Program-made: the position numbers and the translations under genes
The notes under the pieces: generated by a model
Told to the model about the DNA's origin: nothing
What the model saw: only the letters and a program-made list of their open reading frames with translations
Database searches by the model: none
Shown: positions 48,170 through 59,486 of the stretch, piece after piece
Numbering within the stretch: the stretch's first letter is position 1
Layout of the letters: every line of letters starts with the position of its first letter
Source of the DNA: Kingdonia uniflora
Taxonomy: Eukaryota > Streptophyta > Magnoliopsida > Ranunculales > Circaeasteraceae
DNA: 64,000 bases
Assembly (NCBI GenBank): GCA_014058105.1
Contig: JACGCM010000155.1
Coordinates: 2,232,001-2,296,000, forward strand
Direction: 5' to 3'

Positions 48170-50048
48170 GTGTGTTTGACAAAATGCCTCAATGAACAGA
48201 ATCGGGATTCGATGCGTGTGCACGGCAATTTCACTACGGTGTTCAAAGTGTGGAAGGATATTCCCACAATTCCAACTGTAAGGGATGTCATGGTGAATAT
48301 TTTTGGGCAGTTTATGGATATACGCTTGGGCAATTTAGATAATCGGCTAATTCTGGCGCTTATAGAGCGTTGGTGGCCGACCACACACGCGTTTCTGTTC
48401 CCTTGTGTGGTGATAGGGGCCCCTCCTCTCAATTTCACTATGATGACATCATTGTTCATCGGCCGATATCCGACACAGGTGCCATATGACGACACATGGT
48501 CTATTTTATCCAATGCGAGGCAATTGTTCCCCAACATTGATTCCAGCCATATAAAGAGTGGGAATGTCAGCATTGCACTTTTGAGGACGTACTTGACCGT
48601 CACAGCTGATCGGGAAGATGATATTACTATTGTTCATACTTTTATCCTCTTCATGATGGGACATTTGTGGTTCCAAATGGCCAACGACACCGTTCCGCTT
48701 GGATATCTCGCGGCCATGAATGATTTGGACTCGGCTTCCTAATATGACTAGGGTTCTGCTATTCTTGCTTCCCTGTAACATGGTTTGGATACCGTAGTCA
48801 CAACTGGGGGTGCCATCACTGGATTTGTGCAACTTCTTCCGGTATACTAACACTTTTTCGTTTTACAAATCAAATATCTTCCAATAAACGTCTTAAATAT
48901 AAATTCTTATTATTTTTATGTTATTCTGAAATGCAGTATTAGTTCTGCGAGTATTGTGGGGTTGGTCACCCTATAGTCAAGGAAGAGGTAAAGTACCCGA
49001 CCTATCCGTGCCTCAGAGCATGGGAGAGGTGGAATAGGAGGAAAACAAATGACCTGGCGGCCAATTTGTTTATTATAGGCAGATACCATATTGATCACCG
49101 CACTATTGAGGCGATCACATGAGAACCTTGGTTAGATTCTGCAGTGTCTGAAACAGAGGACGTATTGAATGCAAAACTTTTATCCCGTAAAATGATGTCA
49201 CTACAAGTACCAAACGAAAACTACGAATATTAGTTGGGGGATATATGTTGAAGGCAGGTGACTGGCGAGGTGTGTATACCTTTGGATTCCCCACTTAGCA
49301 TGTCGCTACATATTAGTCCAGGGGCTTTACATGGGATGAGACAGGCCAGGTTCGTTGCCTCTGAGCAGTTTGTGGTAGGGGAGGAGCGAGAGACTTACGC
49401 CTCATACTGGGCTAAACAAACTTTGGAGGTAGGCCACATGTTGACAGATTCCCAAAGGATGGGGAATCTAGATCTGTTCGGACCAACTGCACTCAGAGCT
49501 GGTATTACACCCGTGGTGGTTACATCAGCGTCGATTCATAGCCTGTCCCAGGACTTCAGTTTGCCTGACGAGGCGGAGGGGCCAAATCTGGGATGGCACA
49601 TGGAGTGGACAGGATGGCGTGAGAGGATCCCCATCACCCGCTTGAGGGACTCGCTACCCATGTCTTTCTCCTACGGTGCAGAGGAGCTGTGGCACCTGAC
49701 CCATGGTATGCGGCGACTCGTCCTTGCAGAGCCTGCGCGGGACACACAGAGGCTCCAAGAGGTGGAAGATGAGCTTGCTATTGCCCGCAGGCAAATTGAC
49801 AGTATAAATCATCAGCTATATGCCAATGTAAGTATTTTGTTAATGTATTTATTGCGGTATTTTTTCTTAATGTCATATTTATTTTATCAAAATATTTATA
49901 AAATTTCTTTGTCCCGTTCAGGACTTATAGCTGAGGAGGGGGCGTGATGTACGGGTGGTGCGAGGATGAGGCAGCGTGGATCTGGTTCGCGAACCAGGGG
50001 AGGCGGTACTAGCCGCAGGGGGCGGGGTACTGGAGATGATTATGAGTA
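48170..50048 (+). pseudogene. Plant mobile domain (PMD/MAIN-like) gene
   Basis: The first block reads LILALIERWWPTTHAFLF, MMTSLFIGRYPTQVP and MGHLWFQMANDTVPLGYLAA, the PMD pattern. A TAA/TAG pair near 48741-48750 interrupts it before AILASL-HGLDTVV. After an intron (donor about 48843, AG about 48938), WERWNRRKTNDLAAN and then DLFGPTALRAGITPVVVTSA follow, with a C-terminal helix EVEDELAIARRQIDSI. A last exon near 49920-50048 encodes an Arg/Gly-rich tail in a shifted frame. Arabidopsis MAIN/MAIL1 and PP7L act in transposon silencing, and PMDs also occur inside transposons. Start uncertain: ATG 48170 is used, and exons further upstream are possible. Confidence 0.7.
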
Positions 50049-50760
50049 GATATAGGTATTTTTTATGCTTTTTTAAACGATGTAGAAGCTCAGCTTTGAT
50101 TATGTACATGATTATGAGTAGACGATGTTTTGGATGTTCTCAATGTTCATTGGCCATGATTATCTAATGTTGAAATTGAATGAAGTTTTTGTTGAAATTG
50201 ACTATTTGTCTGTTCGATTAAATTTGCACTGATGTGTTTTACATTTCTACAGACTATTTGGTGAAGTTTTTATGTTTTTAGTAGAGTTTTTTCAATGTCT
50301 ATTCGAACAGACTATTTGTCTGTTCGAATAAATTTCAACAATTTTACACAATTTATCACTGAGCAGTTTTATTCGAATAGAACTTAATTCTATTCGAACA
50401 AAATTGTCACTGAGGTCGAATACAAACATAGATTTGGGGGTGAAATGAACACCACTCGGTGTTCTTTTTACCGTGCGGTAAAAGGAACACTGCGCGGTGT
50501 TTATTTCACTGCCAAATCTAGGGAAAAAGACTCACAGCTTCTTCTCCTTTTACATTTCTCCCATTTTTACACTTCTCTCTTCCATTGGAAACTTGTTCAC
50601 CATCTGGTATTACACCCTTCTCTCAACTCCATAGCCTTAAATGTCCTCTTCATGATCCGATTCATCCATACCCGATCCTCCAGGTTTATCGTCGTCGTCC
50701 TCCGATGGCGATCTTATCTTTAATTATGCGGCAACAATTTGCGTTCTGCACCAAGCGGCA

Positions 50761-51960
50761 GTGAACATAGTAGTTGAAGATGCAACTTCGAGTTACGGCG
50801 GGAGTGTCATGGGCCGTAAGGATAAGAGAAAGAAGAGAAACCACCCATTGGGGCATTACAACATTATACGAGACTACTTCAAGCTGAATTGCACATATGA
50901 GCTATTAAAATTTTGGCGACATTTTTGTATGAGTAGATACATGTTTATCCGTCTATTCGATGCAGTCGTTGCACATGATCATTATTTTGTCCAGAAACCC
51001 AACAACGCTACTATGGGGTTATCACCGTCGTAGCACTACGTTTCCTAAGCTACAATGTTGCGGCAGATCTTTTTGACGAATATATCCGAATAGGTGAAAG
51101 TACAACCTTGTTATGTGTGAAAAGGTTTTGTGCTGTGGTTATACAAATTTTTGGCGAGGAATATCTTCGAGCACCAAACGCGGTCGACGTCGAAAAGTTA
51201 AAAGCGATCGGAGAGTCTCAGGGATTTCCCGGCATGTTAGGAAGCCTTGATTGCATGTATTGGATATGCAAAAATTATCCCAAAGCTAGGCACGGTCAAT
51301 TTACTAGTCATTACCCCAAGGCGACGCTGATTCTTGAAGCGGTAGCTTCACACGACCTTTGGATTTGGCATGTTTCTTTTGGGTTACCAGGGTCTAACAA
51401 TGATATCAATGTCCTACAACAATCATATCTTTTACCGACCTGGCCGATGGTATCGCCCCGCCTTGCAATTATACAATTGTCGGAAAAGCTTATGATATGG
51501 GGTATTACCTAGCGGATGGCATATACCTCAAATGGGGAACACTTGCCCAAACCATATCCAATCAGGTTACAGCGAAACAAAATTTTTTGCTCAACAACAA
51601 GAAAGTTTCTGAAAAGACGTAGAATGGGCGTTTGGGGTTTTACAATCTCGGTTTAATGTTGTAAAAACTATGGTTAAATTGTGGGACTCCCAGGTTTTGA
51701 GCAATGTCATGAAGGCGTGTGTAATAATGCATAATATGATCGTCAAGGAGGAACGAGGTGCATTCTCATCATACTTAGACTACAATCCGGCCAAGCCCTC
51801 AACTATTGAAGGCGAACGGTTCGGTATTGTACACGAACGCAAAACAATAAAATCTTTTATATCGAAAATAAACCGGATTCGAAGTCGAGAACTTCACTTT
51901 CATCTAAATGATGATCTAATCGAACATTTGTGGGCCGTGAAGGGAAATCTTCAAAATTAG
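50761..51960 (+). pseudogene. PIF/Harbinger transposase (DDE)
   Basis: Read across three frame changes (near 51028, 51450 and 51600). N-terminus GHYNIIRDYFKLNC with helix-turn-helix-like stretches; then ADLFDEYIRIGEST; GMLGSLDCMYW (first Asp); SFGLPGSNNDINVL (second Asp); YDMGYYLADGIYLKW; and DVEWAFGVLQSRF (third catalytic residue, Glu). C-terminus ACVIMHNMIVKEE to TAG at 51958-51960. A TAG near 51620 lies in one frame. All catalytic acidic residues remain, so decay is recent or mild. Confidence 0.85.
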
Positions 51961-52226
51961 TACTTCATTTCTTGTATTATTTGCGTGTTCTTGATGTATT
52001 TTAATGCTTCTCTTAGTCGCACAAGTTTATTAAACATGTTTTTTAACGCAATATTGATCTTGTATTTGTTTTAACGCAATATTATCAGAAACAAATATTT
52101 CAAAAACAAACTGTAGAATTTTGAGCAGTACATTATTCAAACGTTTACATTCTTGGTTATTAAACTATATTCTTGGATAAAAAAACTTTTATATACAGCA
52201 AAGTTAAATTATATTTCATCACCACT

Positions 52227-53698
52227 TCAAGTACCTGGTCCGCCCTTCTTGGCCAGACGTTTCATGATCTCTGCTTGCCTTTGCAGATAGTATTGCAATT
52301 GATCTCCAGAAAGAGTACTCAAGTCTTTCTCCATTATTTTGTGATCTTCATTTGCTTGCTCCAAATCTATTTTAGCTTGCCAGTGTTGCATTACTTCTGT
52401 TCTTCTTCTATCATTTTCTTCTTTCTCTTGTATCTTCTCCAACCATAGTTCATCCAGCATTATTTGGATACCACTACCAGATGCAGTCACACCCTCTATT
52501 GCCTTTTGTGATGTAAGGTTCTTTTTATAAAGTTTTTAGGTGATGGGCATGCTTCCACCCTCATACAGCGAACCATCTAAGTTAGAATTTGGGCCCGCGG
52601 ATTGAGGTATAGGTGGGCCGTCGGGGTCCTCCGATAGATTGTTTGATCCGACCGAGTTCCCCAGAGAAGAATTGTCTGATGTTCTCCTGGCTATATTTCT
52701 TGGTATATTCACCGCATGGTTCAACCCATCATCCCTTAGGTTAACCCATCGCGGTTCTCGCACCAAAATCTTATACGCTTCACGGTGTTTAAAGTCATTG
52801 CCGCCATTCAAGCTTTTATAGATTTTGTGTGCATCGTTTTCCTACAATTCACAAAATTACCCAATACAAATAAATAACGTGTATATCCGCGAGAAATAAT
52901 TGACATTGAGTTAAAAGAAACTATAACGTACCTGATCTTCTTCTATTTTTCTGCTACTATTCCTAAATCGTTCTTGAGCAACTATCCCCTTGTACGCCAC
53001 ACATTGTGCATTAAAGACATACCACTGAGATTTGGTCGACCCACATGATCGTCGTGTGAGGCACTCGGGGTCACTGTTAAAGATAATGTTGACCTTTTGA
53101 TAGAATGTAAAACCCTTTGTGCGGCCATTTGTTTGGACAGAAGTTGTTACCCAAGTCCTTGTGAGACACGTAAAGTCTGCGTCCGTCCAATGCATTCCAA
53201 CGTCATCCATCTCGTCCAAAAACTTATAATCTTCTGGTACTTGCACGCCCGGTATTTGTTTTGTGAGTGCTCTTTTCTTTATTCATTTTCCTTTTTCTTT
53301 CTGGGGGACGCCGCTTCAACAGGTATTGACGCATTTGCGTCACTTTGACTGTGCTGAGTAGATTCATCATGGAATAGATAGTTCTGAAAGTAATTTGGAG
53401 GTTGAAAACCTTGAGGTTGAGTGAGCGGATAGGGTTGATAGTACGGGCTAAACGCCTGAGGTTGCGATTGAGAAAGTGTAAATAGACTTTGATATTGTCC
53501 ATAACTGGGATCCCCTTGCGACATGGTAAACGGATGTGGGGCATGTGATTGCAATTGAGGTTGAAATTGCGATGGGTTTTGGTAGAGGTATGGAGTGAAT
53601 TGTGATGATGGGTGTTGAGCGAATGGTGTTGAAGATGGGTTATGGGAAGATGGGGTCGACGGTGTAGAGTTATTACTACTGGTGCCAGAGTTCGCCAT
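52227..53698 (-). pseudogene. PIF/Harbinger ORF1, Myb/SANT-like with C-terminal helix region
   Basis: ATG 53698. The first 130 residues are a Ser/Gln/Pro-rich disordered segment, followed by a basic SPRKKKENE. After a frameshift near 53280, the trihelix/Myb-like part reads DFTCLTRTWVTTSVQTNG, GFTFYQKVNIIFN and TKSQWYVFNAQC. An intron (GT after IEEDQ at about 52932, AG near 52844) leads to FKHREAYKILVREPRW and the helical end LEQANEDHKIMEKDLSTLSG to 52227. One stop interrupts at 52536. ORF1 partners the transposase in binding element ends. The pair is convergent here. Confidence 0.8.
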
Positions 53699-53779
53699 TT
53701 GGGGAGAGCGTAGAGGTTCTCCTCAGCTCCGCAATTGGGTTTGGGGAAGAAGAAGTTGTCAGGGAGTGTTGATAAAAAT

Positions 53780-53839
53780 AATTGAGTTTGGCGGTGTTTA
53801 GATCACCGCGCGGTGATCTAAACACTACCAAACTCAATT
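53780..53839. repeat. 60-bp palindrome near the right end of the PIF element
   Basis: The central 32 bp (53794-53825) is a perfect inverted repeat around ATCACCGCGCGGTGAT. Arms continue to 53780 and 53839 with two mismatches (53792/53827 and 53793/53826). Related GC-rich motifs (accgcgcggtgttcc, ttttaccgtgcggtaaaa, gcgcggtgttt) occur at 47730-47770 and 50440-50505. Confidence 0.85.
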
Positions 53840-53984
53840 TTTTTTTAGTGTAAGTTCCTCCCCCTCGGTTGAGTTCCTGTAGCGCCAGGTCATCCAACTC
53901 ACACCCAAACAGTCGCTGCTGGGAGACATTTGAGTGTGGGTTTGCAAACTCAACTCAACCCACACCCTACTGCGTTTGCTCTTA

Positions 53985-54819
53985 GAAGATGTTGTGGAGG
54001 GTCCTGGCCTACCTATATTTATCATGCACCATGTATGTATGCACTTTGGAATCTTTAACCATGCAGGACATACCTACTATATTAATTTTTGTACGATTCC
54101 AAACCACTCAATACATTTACTCCCCACTAGTACCTAATGCACTTTAGATTCTCTATCTATCTATTTCTCTCTCACTCTCTCGACTAATATTACCTTTCAA
54201 CATTCTCTATTGAAGTTAACCTTTTCCACTATCCTTCAATCTCTAAATCCACTGTTTTCATCCCTCTTCTGCTTCTGCCAGAGGGACTCTTCTTTATGCC
54301 ATGATCTCTTATTCTTCCTGCGTAAGTTTACTTCTCTTTCTTGAAAAGAATCTCGATTATATAGATATGCATAGTTTCATGTTAATCTTTTGTTTAATGT
54401 TTCACAGATGTGTAGTAGTGGTCGTTTCTTTAGCTTAATTTCTCTTGTTCCCTAAATGATAGGCACTTTTCCTACTACCCTGTGCCTGCCCAAGAACAAT
54501 ATTGTTGCTCAGTAACTTAATGCCGATATATTGAATAACTTAAGAGTTGGGGGTCAACTAAGGGAATCCGTTCGGTCGAATATGGGATTTTAGCCGTTCA
54601 GGACGGTGTAGGGATTGTACATTTGGGTCCAAAACCTGTGGGTACTCGATACCCGATCCGAACCCATGTTTGGGTACCTATGGGTTAAGTTCAAGTTGGA
54701 CATTATTTGATGAATCCAAACTTGATCTGAACCACCATAACAAGTCTGAAAAACCTAACTTGCACCCGATAACAACCTTATTATTTGGGTTCGGGGTACC
54801 CAATTCAACTTGAATGTAC
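53985..54819. other. Gene-free stretch; possible small hAT-like remnant
   Basis: Pyrimidine-rich at 54150-54340 (perhaps an old 5' leader), no gene. At 54600-54815 there are gggtacc and gaaccc motifs on both strands, and gtacatt (54638 region) opposite aatgtac (54813 region), as in hAT subterminal regions, but no proven ends. Confidence 0.4.
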
Positions 54820-55211
54820 GGGCTGTTTGTTTTTTTTGCCTCTGAGTTGATCTAAGTCCACTTAAAAGTGTTAACTATCTGAGTGGATGCCTTGGAGTGT
54901 TTGTCTTTTTGGCTAGTTAGCTCTGACTAAAATAGGCAAATACTAAAATGCCCCTCTAAATTTATAAGCAAACACCCCTACTTATTCATAACCAATACCA
55001 CCACCACCACCCCTTCGTCGTCAACGTCAACACCAAATATACATAGCAAACACAAATACATAAATTTCAAAAATCAAATAAATATTAACATTGATTTGAA
55101 GTTAATACAAATAAACAAATATCAGAGTCTTAAGAAGGCTTCAAACAAATATCAGAACCTGTATTAAGAGTTATTACAAATACGCAATTCCATAAATAAG
55201 TTCCAATCAAC

Positions 55212-56170
55212 TTAAGAGGGCTTCAAGAAAACCAAGATGTTGCTCTGCTCAAGCCCTAAAAAGATTACCCTGTAGTTGTGCTCATTGCTAGCACCCAACA
55301 ACTTCAAACCCTTGAAAAATAGTGTATTATCTATCTCATATGAACTGACCATATCCTTCAATACCTTTAAAACTTCAGAAGTGGTGTCGTCATTGCTAGC
55401 AGAAGTAGAACTTGCTCCTTGGGCAATGAATGTAGATATCAGAGATTGGACCAACTCCGTTGGTTCCAATGGTTGAACTGCCACAGCTGATCATTTTCCC
55501 TTTGATTGAGTTCATACACCAACTTGAGACACAAGGGTACGAGAAGTACTACCAGGAGTAGGCTCCCTTACTGGACTGAGAGATGGTTCATAAGAAGGAA
55601 TGACATCACCTTCTCATGTATAATCAACTCTAGCCTGGGGAACTTGTGTATCGTCAACGTTCATATCATCAAGTAGAGGAACATACTCTGTCTGCTGGGT
55701 GGAGGGTACACTTGCCATACGTGAAGACCATGCAAAATCCCCAGGTAGATAGACCATCAAACAATTTCTCTAGCAAATCTCAATGTTGAAGAAGAACGGT
55801 CTTATACTTCTTCGCCTCAGAATTCACTTGTAAACAAACATGTAAATAGATGTTTAAACATGTAAATAGATGTTTAAACATGTATAAATTATTATATAAT
55901 CAAATAGTAATGCCATTATTCACATTAACTTACCGCAATGATATTTTCGCAAATATCTTCAGGCCAATCAAAGGTGCATGATACAAGATCATATCCATGG
56001 CCAGTTCGGTTTATCAATCCTCTCCAAATTTATCATTGCTTCTTCATATAATCCCATTGGTTTTTCAGTTCTTTATGCTTCAAAACATGAGTATTTTGCA
56101 TGTTGTTCAGCTCCTCTTCAACTGTCTTCCAAACTAGAGTATTCAGAGATGTTCCAGACACTATTTAAAT
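55212..56170 (-). pseudogene. Myb/SANT-like DNA-binding protein gene (degenerate)
   Basis: The N-terminal part near 56130-55935 reads WKTVEEELNN, HVLKHKELKNQWDYMKKQ, GHGYDLVSCTFDWPEDICEN, the Myb_DNA-bind_3 pattern with conserved tryptophans. A likely intron follows at 55935-55830, then SEAKKYKTVLLQH with a stop, an acidic/Pro linker, and the C-terminal helix block at 55484-55212 (SEVLKVLKDMVSS, FFKGLKLLG, IFLGLEQSNILVFLKPS). Several stops and shifts. Such proteins occur both as host genes and as Harbinger ORF1. Confidence 0.6.
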
Positions 56171-56189
56171 CTATCAGTGCTTGACATTT

Positions 56190-57340
56190 CAGGATAAAGT
56201 GATGAACTCAAGATTTTACTGGAAAAAACATTTTTTCTTTGATGGTATCAACATAACTACACCTTTAAACAAATGGGTTAAACAAATACAAACCCCTATA
56301 AAGTACAAGAGTAGGAATCTAAGAAACTGGAAACCTAAAAAACAATTAGGATCACAAGCATCACAAGAGAAGCATCACAATAAGAATGCTTCACCTGGAA
56401 ATGTTATGAGTTCTTGTTAGAGCTTTGCACCTCTAGCTTTATCCTCTTGATTGTACAGATTTGGTACCACTGTAACAGATAAACAAAACAGCATGGTCAA
56501 CAACATTCTAGGCAGATGGACAAAGCAAAAGACTATATGCTTTTCAAAACTTGAAGGAAATTAAACTATCATGAAAACATAAGAAAAGTGCGTAAAAGGT
56601 GAGGGCTCAATGTTGTATTATGAACAAGAAATAATTATCATCTAATGTTTATGGTGCTAAACCTCTCCATATTGAGATACACAAAATTAGCATTTTGGTG
56701 CTAAACCTCTGTGAACATTGGCCTCATTCCAAAATATCTACCTTTCTGAACTAATATTTTCCATTGTCACTGAGATGATTCAAGAGATATTATATTAATA
56801 TGGGCAGTGATTCCAACTTTATTTCTAAATCACATTTGGTCCAATGGTCTCAGTCTCTAATGTTCATAGGACTAAAAACCTGAAGGCATATTTTTATCAT
56901 GTATGATGTTGGTGACCCAAAGATACAAGGTCTTCTAAGGTGGTCACTATCTTGCCATGGTATCACAAGTGTGGATTGTCAGAAAACCAAGTGGGTTGGA
57001 CTAAAAAACAGTTCCAGTTTTCACTAATACTCTATAACAGCATAAACAAACAGTTCCAGTTTTCTGTAGATGGACAGATAAGCATAACAGTTTTCACTAA
57101 ATCCTAGGCTTACAACAAAAGATGGACAAAGCATAACAGTTCTGCAGATGGACAGGCACAAAAGAAGCCTTGTACTATGGACATAACAGCATAAGATTCT
57201 ATAAACAAGCACAAAAGAAGGAACATAAGAACCTGTATATACATTGGTATACATAAGATTCTGTAAACAGATGAACATAACAGTTCTGCAGATGGACAGG
57301 CACAAAAGATTCTGTAAACAGGCACACTTCTTGTAATGCT
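56190..57340. other. Gene-free stretch with short direct repeats
   Basis: No credible gene. Short repeats near its right end: agttctgcagatggacaggc at 57136-57160 and 57271-57300, and aaacaggcacacttcttgta at about 57315 and 57345. The motif cattctaggcagatgga also occurs near 56505 and 57750. Confidence 0.5.
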
Positions 57341-57343
57341 TAT

Positions 57344-57640
57344 CTAAACAGGCACACTTCTTGTAATGCAGATGGACAGGCACAAGTTTCTAAGATAAGG
57401 ACTAAACATATTTGAAAGATCAAGTAAAGAGTGCAAGTTCAAAATAGGCAGGCCCACCTTAAACAAGCTAGCTATCCACTGCTCCTTAGAGCACTCCCAC
57501 AAAATATGATCAATACTCTCAGCATTGTTGTGACAGAGGGCACAACAAGAACAGCTTTTTTGCAAGTATATCATAAGGATAACAGAGACATATATAGAAT
57601 CTGGGAGATGAAGACTAAGATCATCAAGCAGATGGTTCAT
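57344..57640 (-). pseudogene. LINE fragment: RT-type zinc-binding domain
   Basis: Translation contains LPDSIYVSVILMIYLQ and CCALCHNNAESIDHILWEC, matching the zf-RVT domain (CxxC...H...C) that follows plant LINE reverse transcriptases. No RT core is next to it. It is opposite in strand to the endonuclease fragment that follows. Confidence 0.6.
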
Positions 57641-57846
57641 AAGTGCAAGTGGAGCTGTCTCCCTGAAGGAGTGCTGGTGCTTAATACAAGGTTTGGGGGG
57701 TGATAAACAGATCCACAGCTACAGCTTCAGATAAACAGATGTACAAAGCATTCTAGGCAGATGGATAAAGGAGAGGCAAAGAGCAAGCTTTAGAATTTCA
57801 GAAAAGGAGAAAGTAAGAAAGGAAGAATACAAACCACAAAATCCTT

Positions 57847-58691
57847 ATGTCAAAATTTATGGTGTGGAATGTTAGGGGCCTTAATAGACCCCAAATGCAG
57901 GTGGAAATAAGGAACTCAACAGGATTGGCTTTATTGGTTTGTTGGAAACAAAAGTGAAAGAGATCAATTTTGAAAGAATTAAGATAAATATTGTTCCTAC
58001 TTGGAGCAGCTTGAATAACTATATCTACTCAGATGGAGGCAGAATACTTATGTTGTGGGACAAGGAAAAATTTGATGTTGTAGTTCAATCTATGAGTTCT
58101 CAGGTTTCGACCTTAAAGATCTCTATTATTGAATCCAACACAGAGATCCTTCTATCATGTATCTATGCCTCAAATACTCCATCTGAGAGAATGCTTTTGT
58201 GGAGGTATCCCAGAGACATTAATAATTACAACATTCTTCCCTGGATCTTAGCTGGAGATTTAAATTGTGTGGCTTACACAAGTGAAAAGATAAGTAGAAA
58301 ACCTCCTACAGAAGCAGAAATGCTTCCTTTAAGAGAGCCGATGGATGATTTGGTGGTGACTGATAAAAAATGGAAGGGTATGGAACATACTTGGACAAAT
58401 TACCAAAAGGGAAACAATAGAAACTATACTAAACTTGATAGAGTTTTAATGAACCATCACTGGATGAGTAATTTTGTGGGATCAGAGGTAAATTTTCTAC
58501 CCTATAGTCTTTCTGACCATTCTCCCATGCATATTACAATTGCCACAGAGGTCACAAGAAATGCTTCCCCCTTTAGATTCTCCAACATTTGGTTCAAGCA
58601 TCCTTATATTAACATGGCAGAGATTAATTTTTTTCAATCTCATTCATGTTTCAATTTTTTTAGATACTTGATAATCTTAGTTCCCATATGA
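57847..58691 (+). pseudogene. LINE fragment: endonuclease domain
   Basis: ATG 57847 begins MSKFMVWNVRGLNRPQMQ, then a frame change near 57920 into GLLETKVKEINFERI. Other endonuclease marks are SDGGRILMLWDKEKFDVV, ILAGDLNCVAY (GDxN), LDRVLMN and SDHSPMHI. It ends at TGA 58691 before any RT. A different LINE family from 17551-24789, judged by sequence. Confidence 0.8.
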
Positions 58692-58900
58692 AACAAATGA
58701 AATGTTTTTTGCTTCATGTTATCAACTAAAGAAGAACATTCCTGGAAAGATGATAACTACAACATATGAGCTAAATTAGCAATATAAATGCGAAAGAAAA
58801 ATACAAAAATTAAAACGATACTAAATAAATTAGGAAAACAACCTCATTGTGTCGAGCTAAAATTGCCAAACACTAACTTTAGAATTCATGTTCACGCAAA

Positions 58901-59326
58901 TTATACCCTAAACTGAGAAACACTGCAACTTACAACTGTGTGAAGAAACCGGTGATGATAAATCGCAAACTGAAACTTCCTTCCTTTTCCAACTTCACAA
59001 ATTCCATTATCGCATTTATCGCCAAATCCTATCCATAATTCCAGGGTTTCCAAAATAAAATCACTTAAAATCAACAAAACCCAACAAAAAAAAACTATTA
59101 ACACCCAATTGTGACCTAGGGCTTTTAGGGTTTTGAGTGTGTGTTTTGGTTTCTTGTTTTCTTGAATTGTAGCCATAGTGGTTTGTGAATTTGGAGGGAA
59201 GAAGATCAAGCAGTTCATTCGGGGAGGAGCTGGTTCCGAGAAGATGTGTTTTTTGTTTTGGTTATTTTGATTTTTTGAGAGGGCAGTTTGGGGTAAAAAA
59301 AATAGACTCAGACTCAAATCTCCCAC
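58901..59326 (-). CDS. Unrecognised 141-residue frame with one membrane segment
   Basis: Near the right end of the probable TIR element. It contains a basic, Lys-rich part (ATIQENKKPKHTLKTLK) and a hydrophobic stretch (WVLIVFFCWVLLILSDFI). No family recognised. It may be chance; the only support is its length, and its middle ATG (MATIQ...) could be a more natural start. Confidence 0.2.
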   Translation of the reverse strand: MGDLSLSLFFLPQTALSKNQNNQNKKHIFSEPAPPRMNCLIFFPPNSQTTMATIQENKKPKHTLKTLKALGHNWVLIVFFCWVLLILSDFILETLELWIGFGDKCDNGICEVGKGRKFQFAIYHHRFLHTVVSCSVSQFRV

Positions 59327-59486
59327 TTAGCTGGCTGATTGGATCTTAGTGGAGAAAGAAGTTTTAAGAGGTTGAATCTGTCTCAATTGATCGAAGTGAA
59401 AAAACAAACAACTCTAAGTGACTTGACTCAGTCACTTACTTGAGTCACTCAGAGGAATCGGTGAAAATACAAACGCTACCTACATA

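Larger units (their letters stand above)
47589..53981 (+). mobile_element. Complete PIF/Harbinger element carrying a PMD gene
   Basis: TTA at 47586-47588 and 53982-53984 forms the target-site duplication. Ends are GAGCATCTCTAGCAGCGAGT on the left; the right end read inwards is GAGCAAACGCAGTAGGGTGT, sharing GAGCA, GCAG and a following GTGTGGG. The length is 6393 bp. Inside, left to right: a plant mobile domain gene (+), the transposase (+), and a Myb-like ORF1 (-) convergent to it. All three genes carry at least one stop or frameshift. Cargo and machinery share one pair of ends. Confidence 0.85.
54820..59480 (-). mobile_element. Probable TIR element with Myb/SANT-like gene
   Basis: The left end reads GGGCTGTTTG with cctctgagttga; the right end read inwards is GGTAGCGTTTG with cctctgagtgac. 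Both sides contain further gagtga / aagtcacttaga-like inverted blocks. TAC occurs just outside each end (54817-54819 and 59481-59483), a possible 3-bp duplication. Inside are a Myb/SANT-like gene of the kind found as ORF1 in Harbinger elements, and LINE fragments that probably inserted later. No transposase is recognised. Confidence 0.4.

Noticed and set aside
48106..48603. Minus-strand frame of 165 codons
   Set aside because: Antisense of the PMD coding block; the plus strand matches the PMD pattern.
57024..57383. 119-codon frame rich in Cys, Tyr and Leu (minus)
   Set aside because: Generated by short direct DNA repeats (cagatggacaggcacaa); no family pattern and repeated peptide phases.
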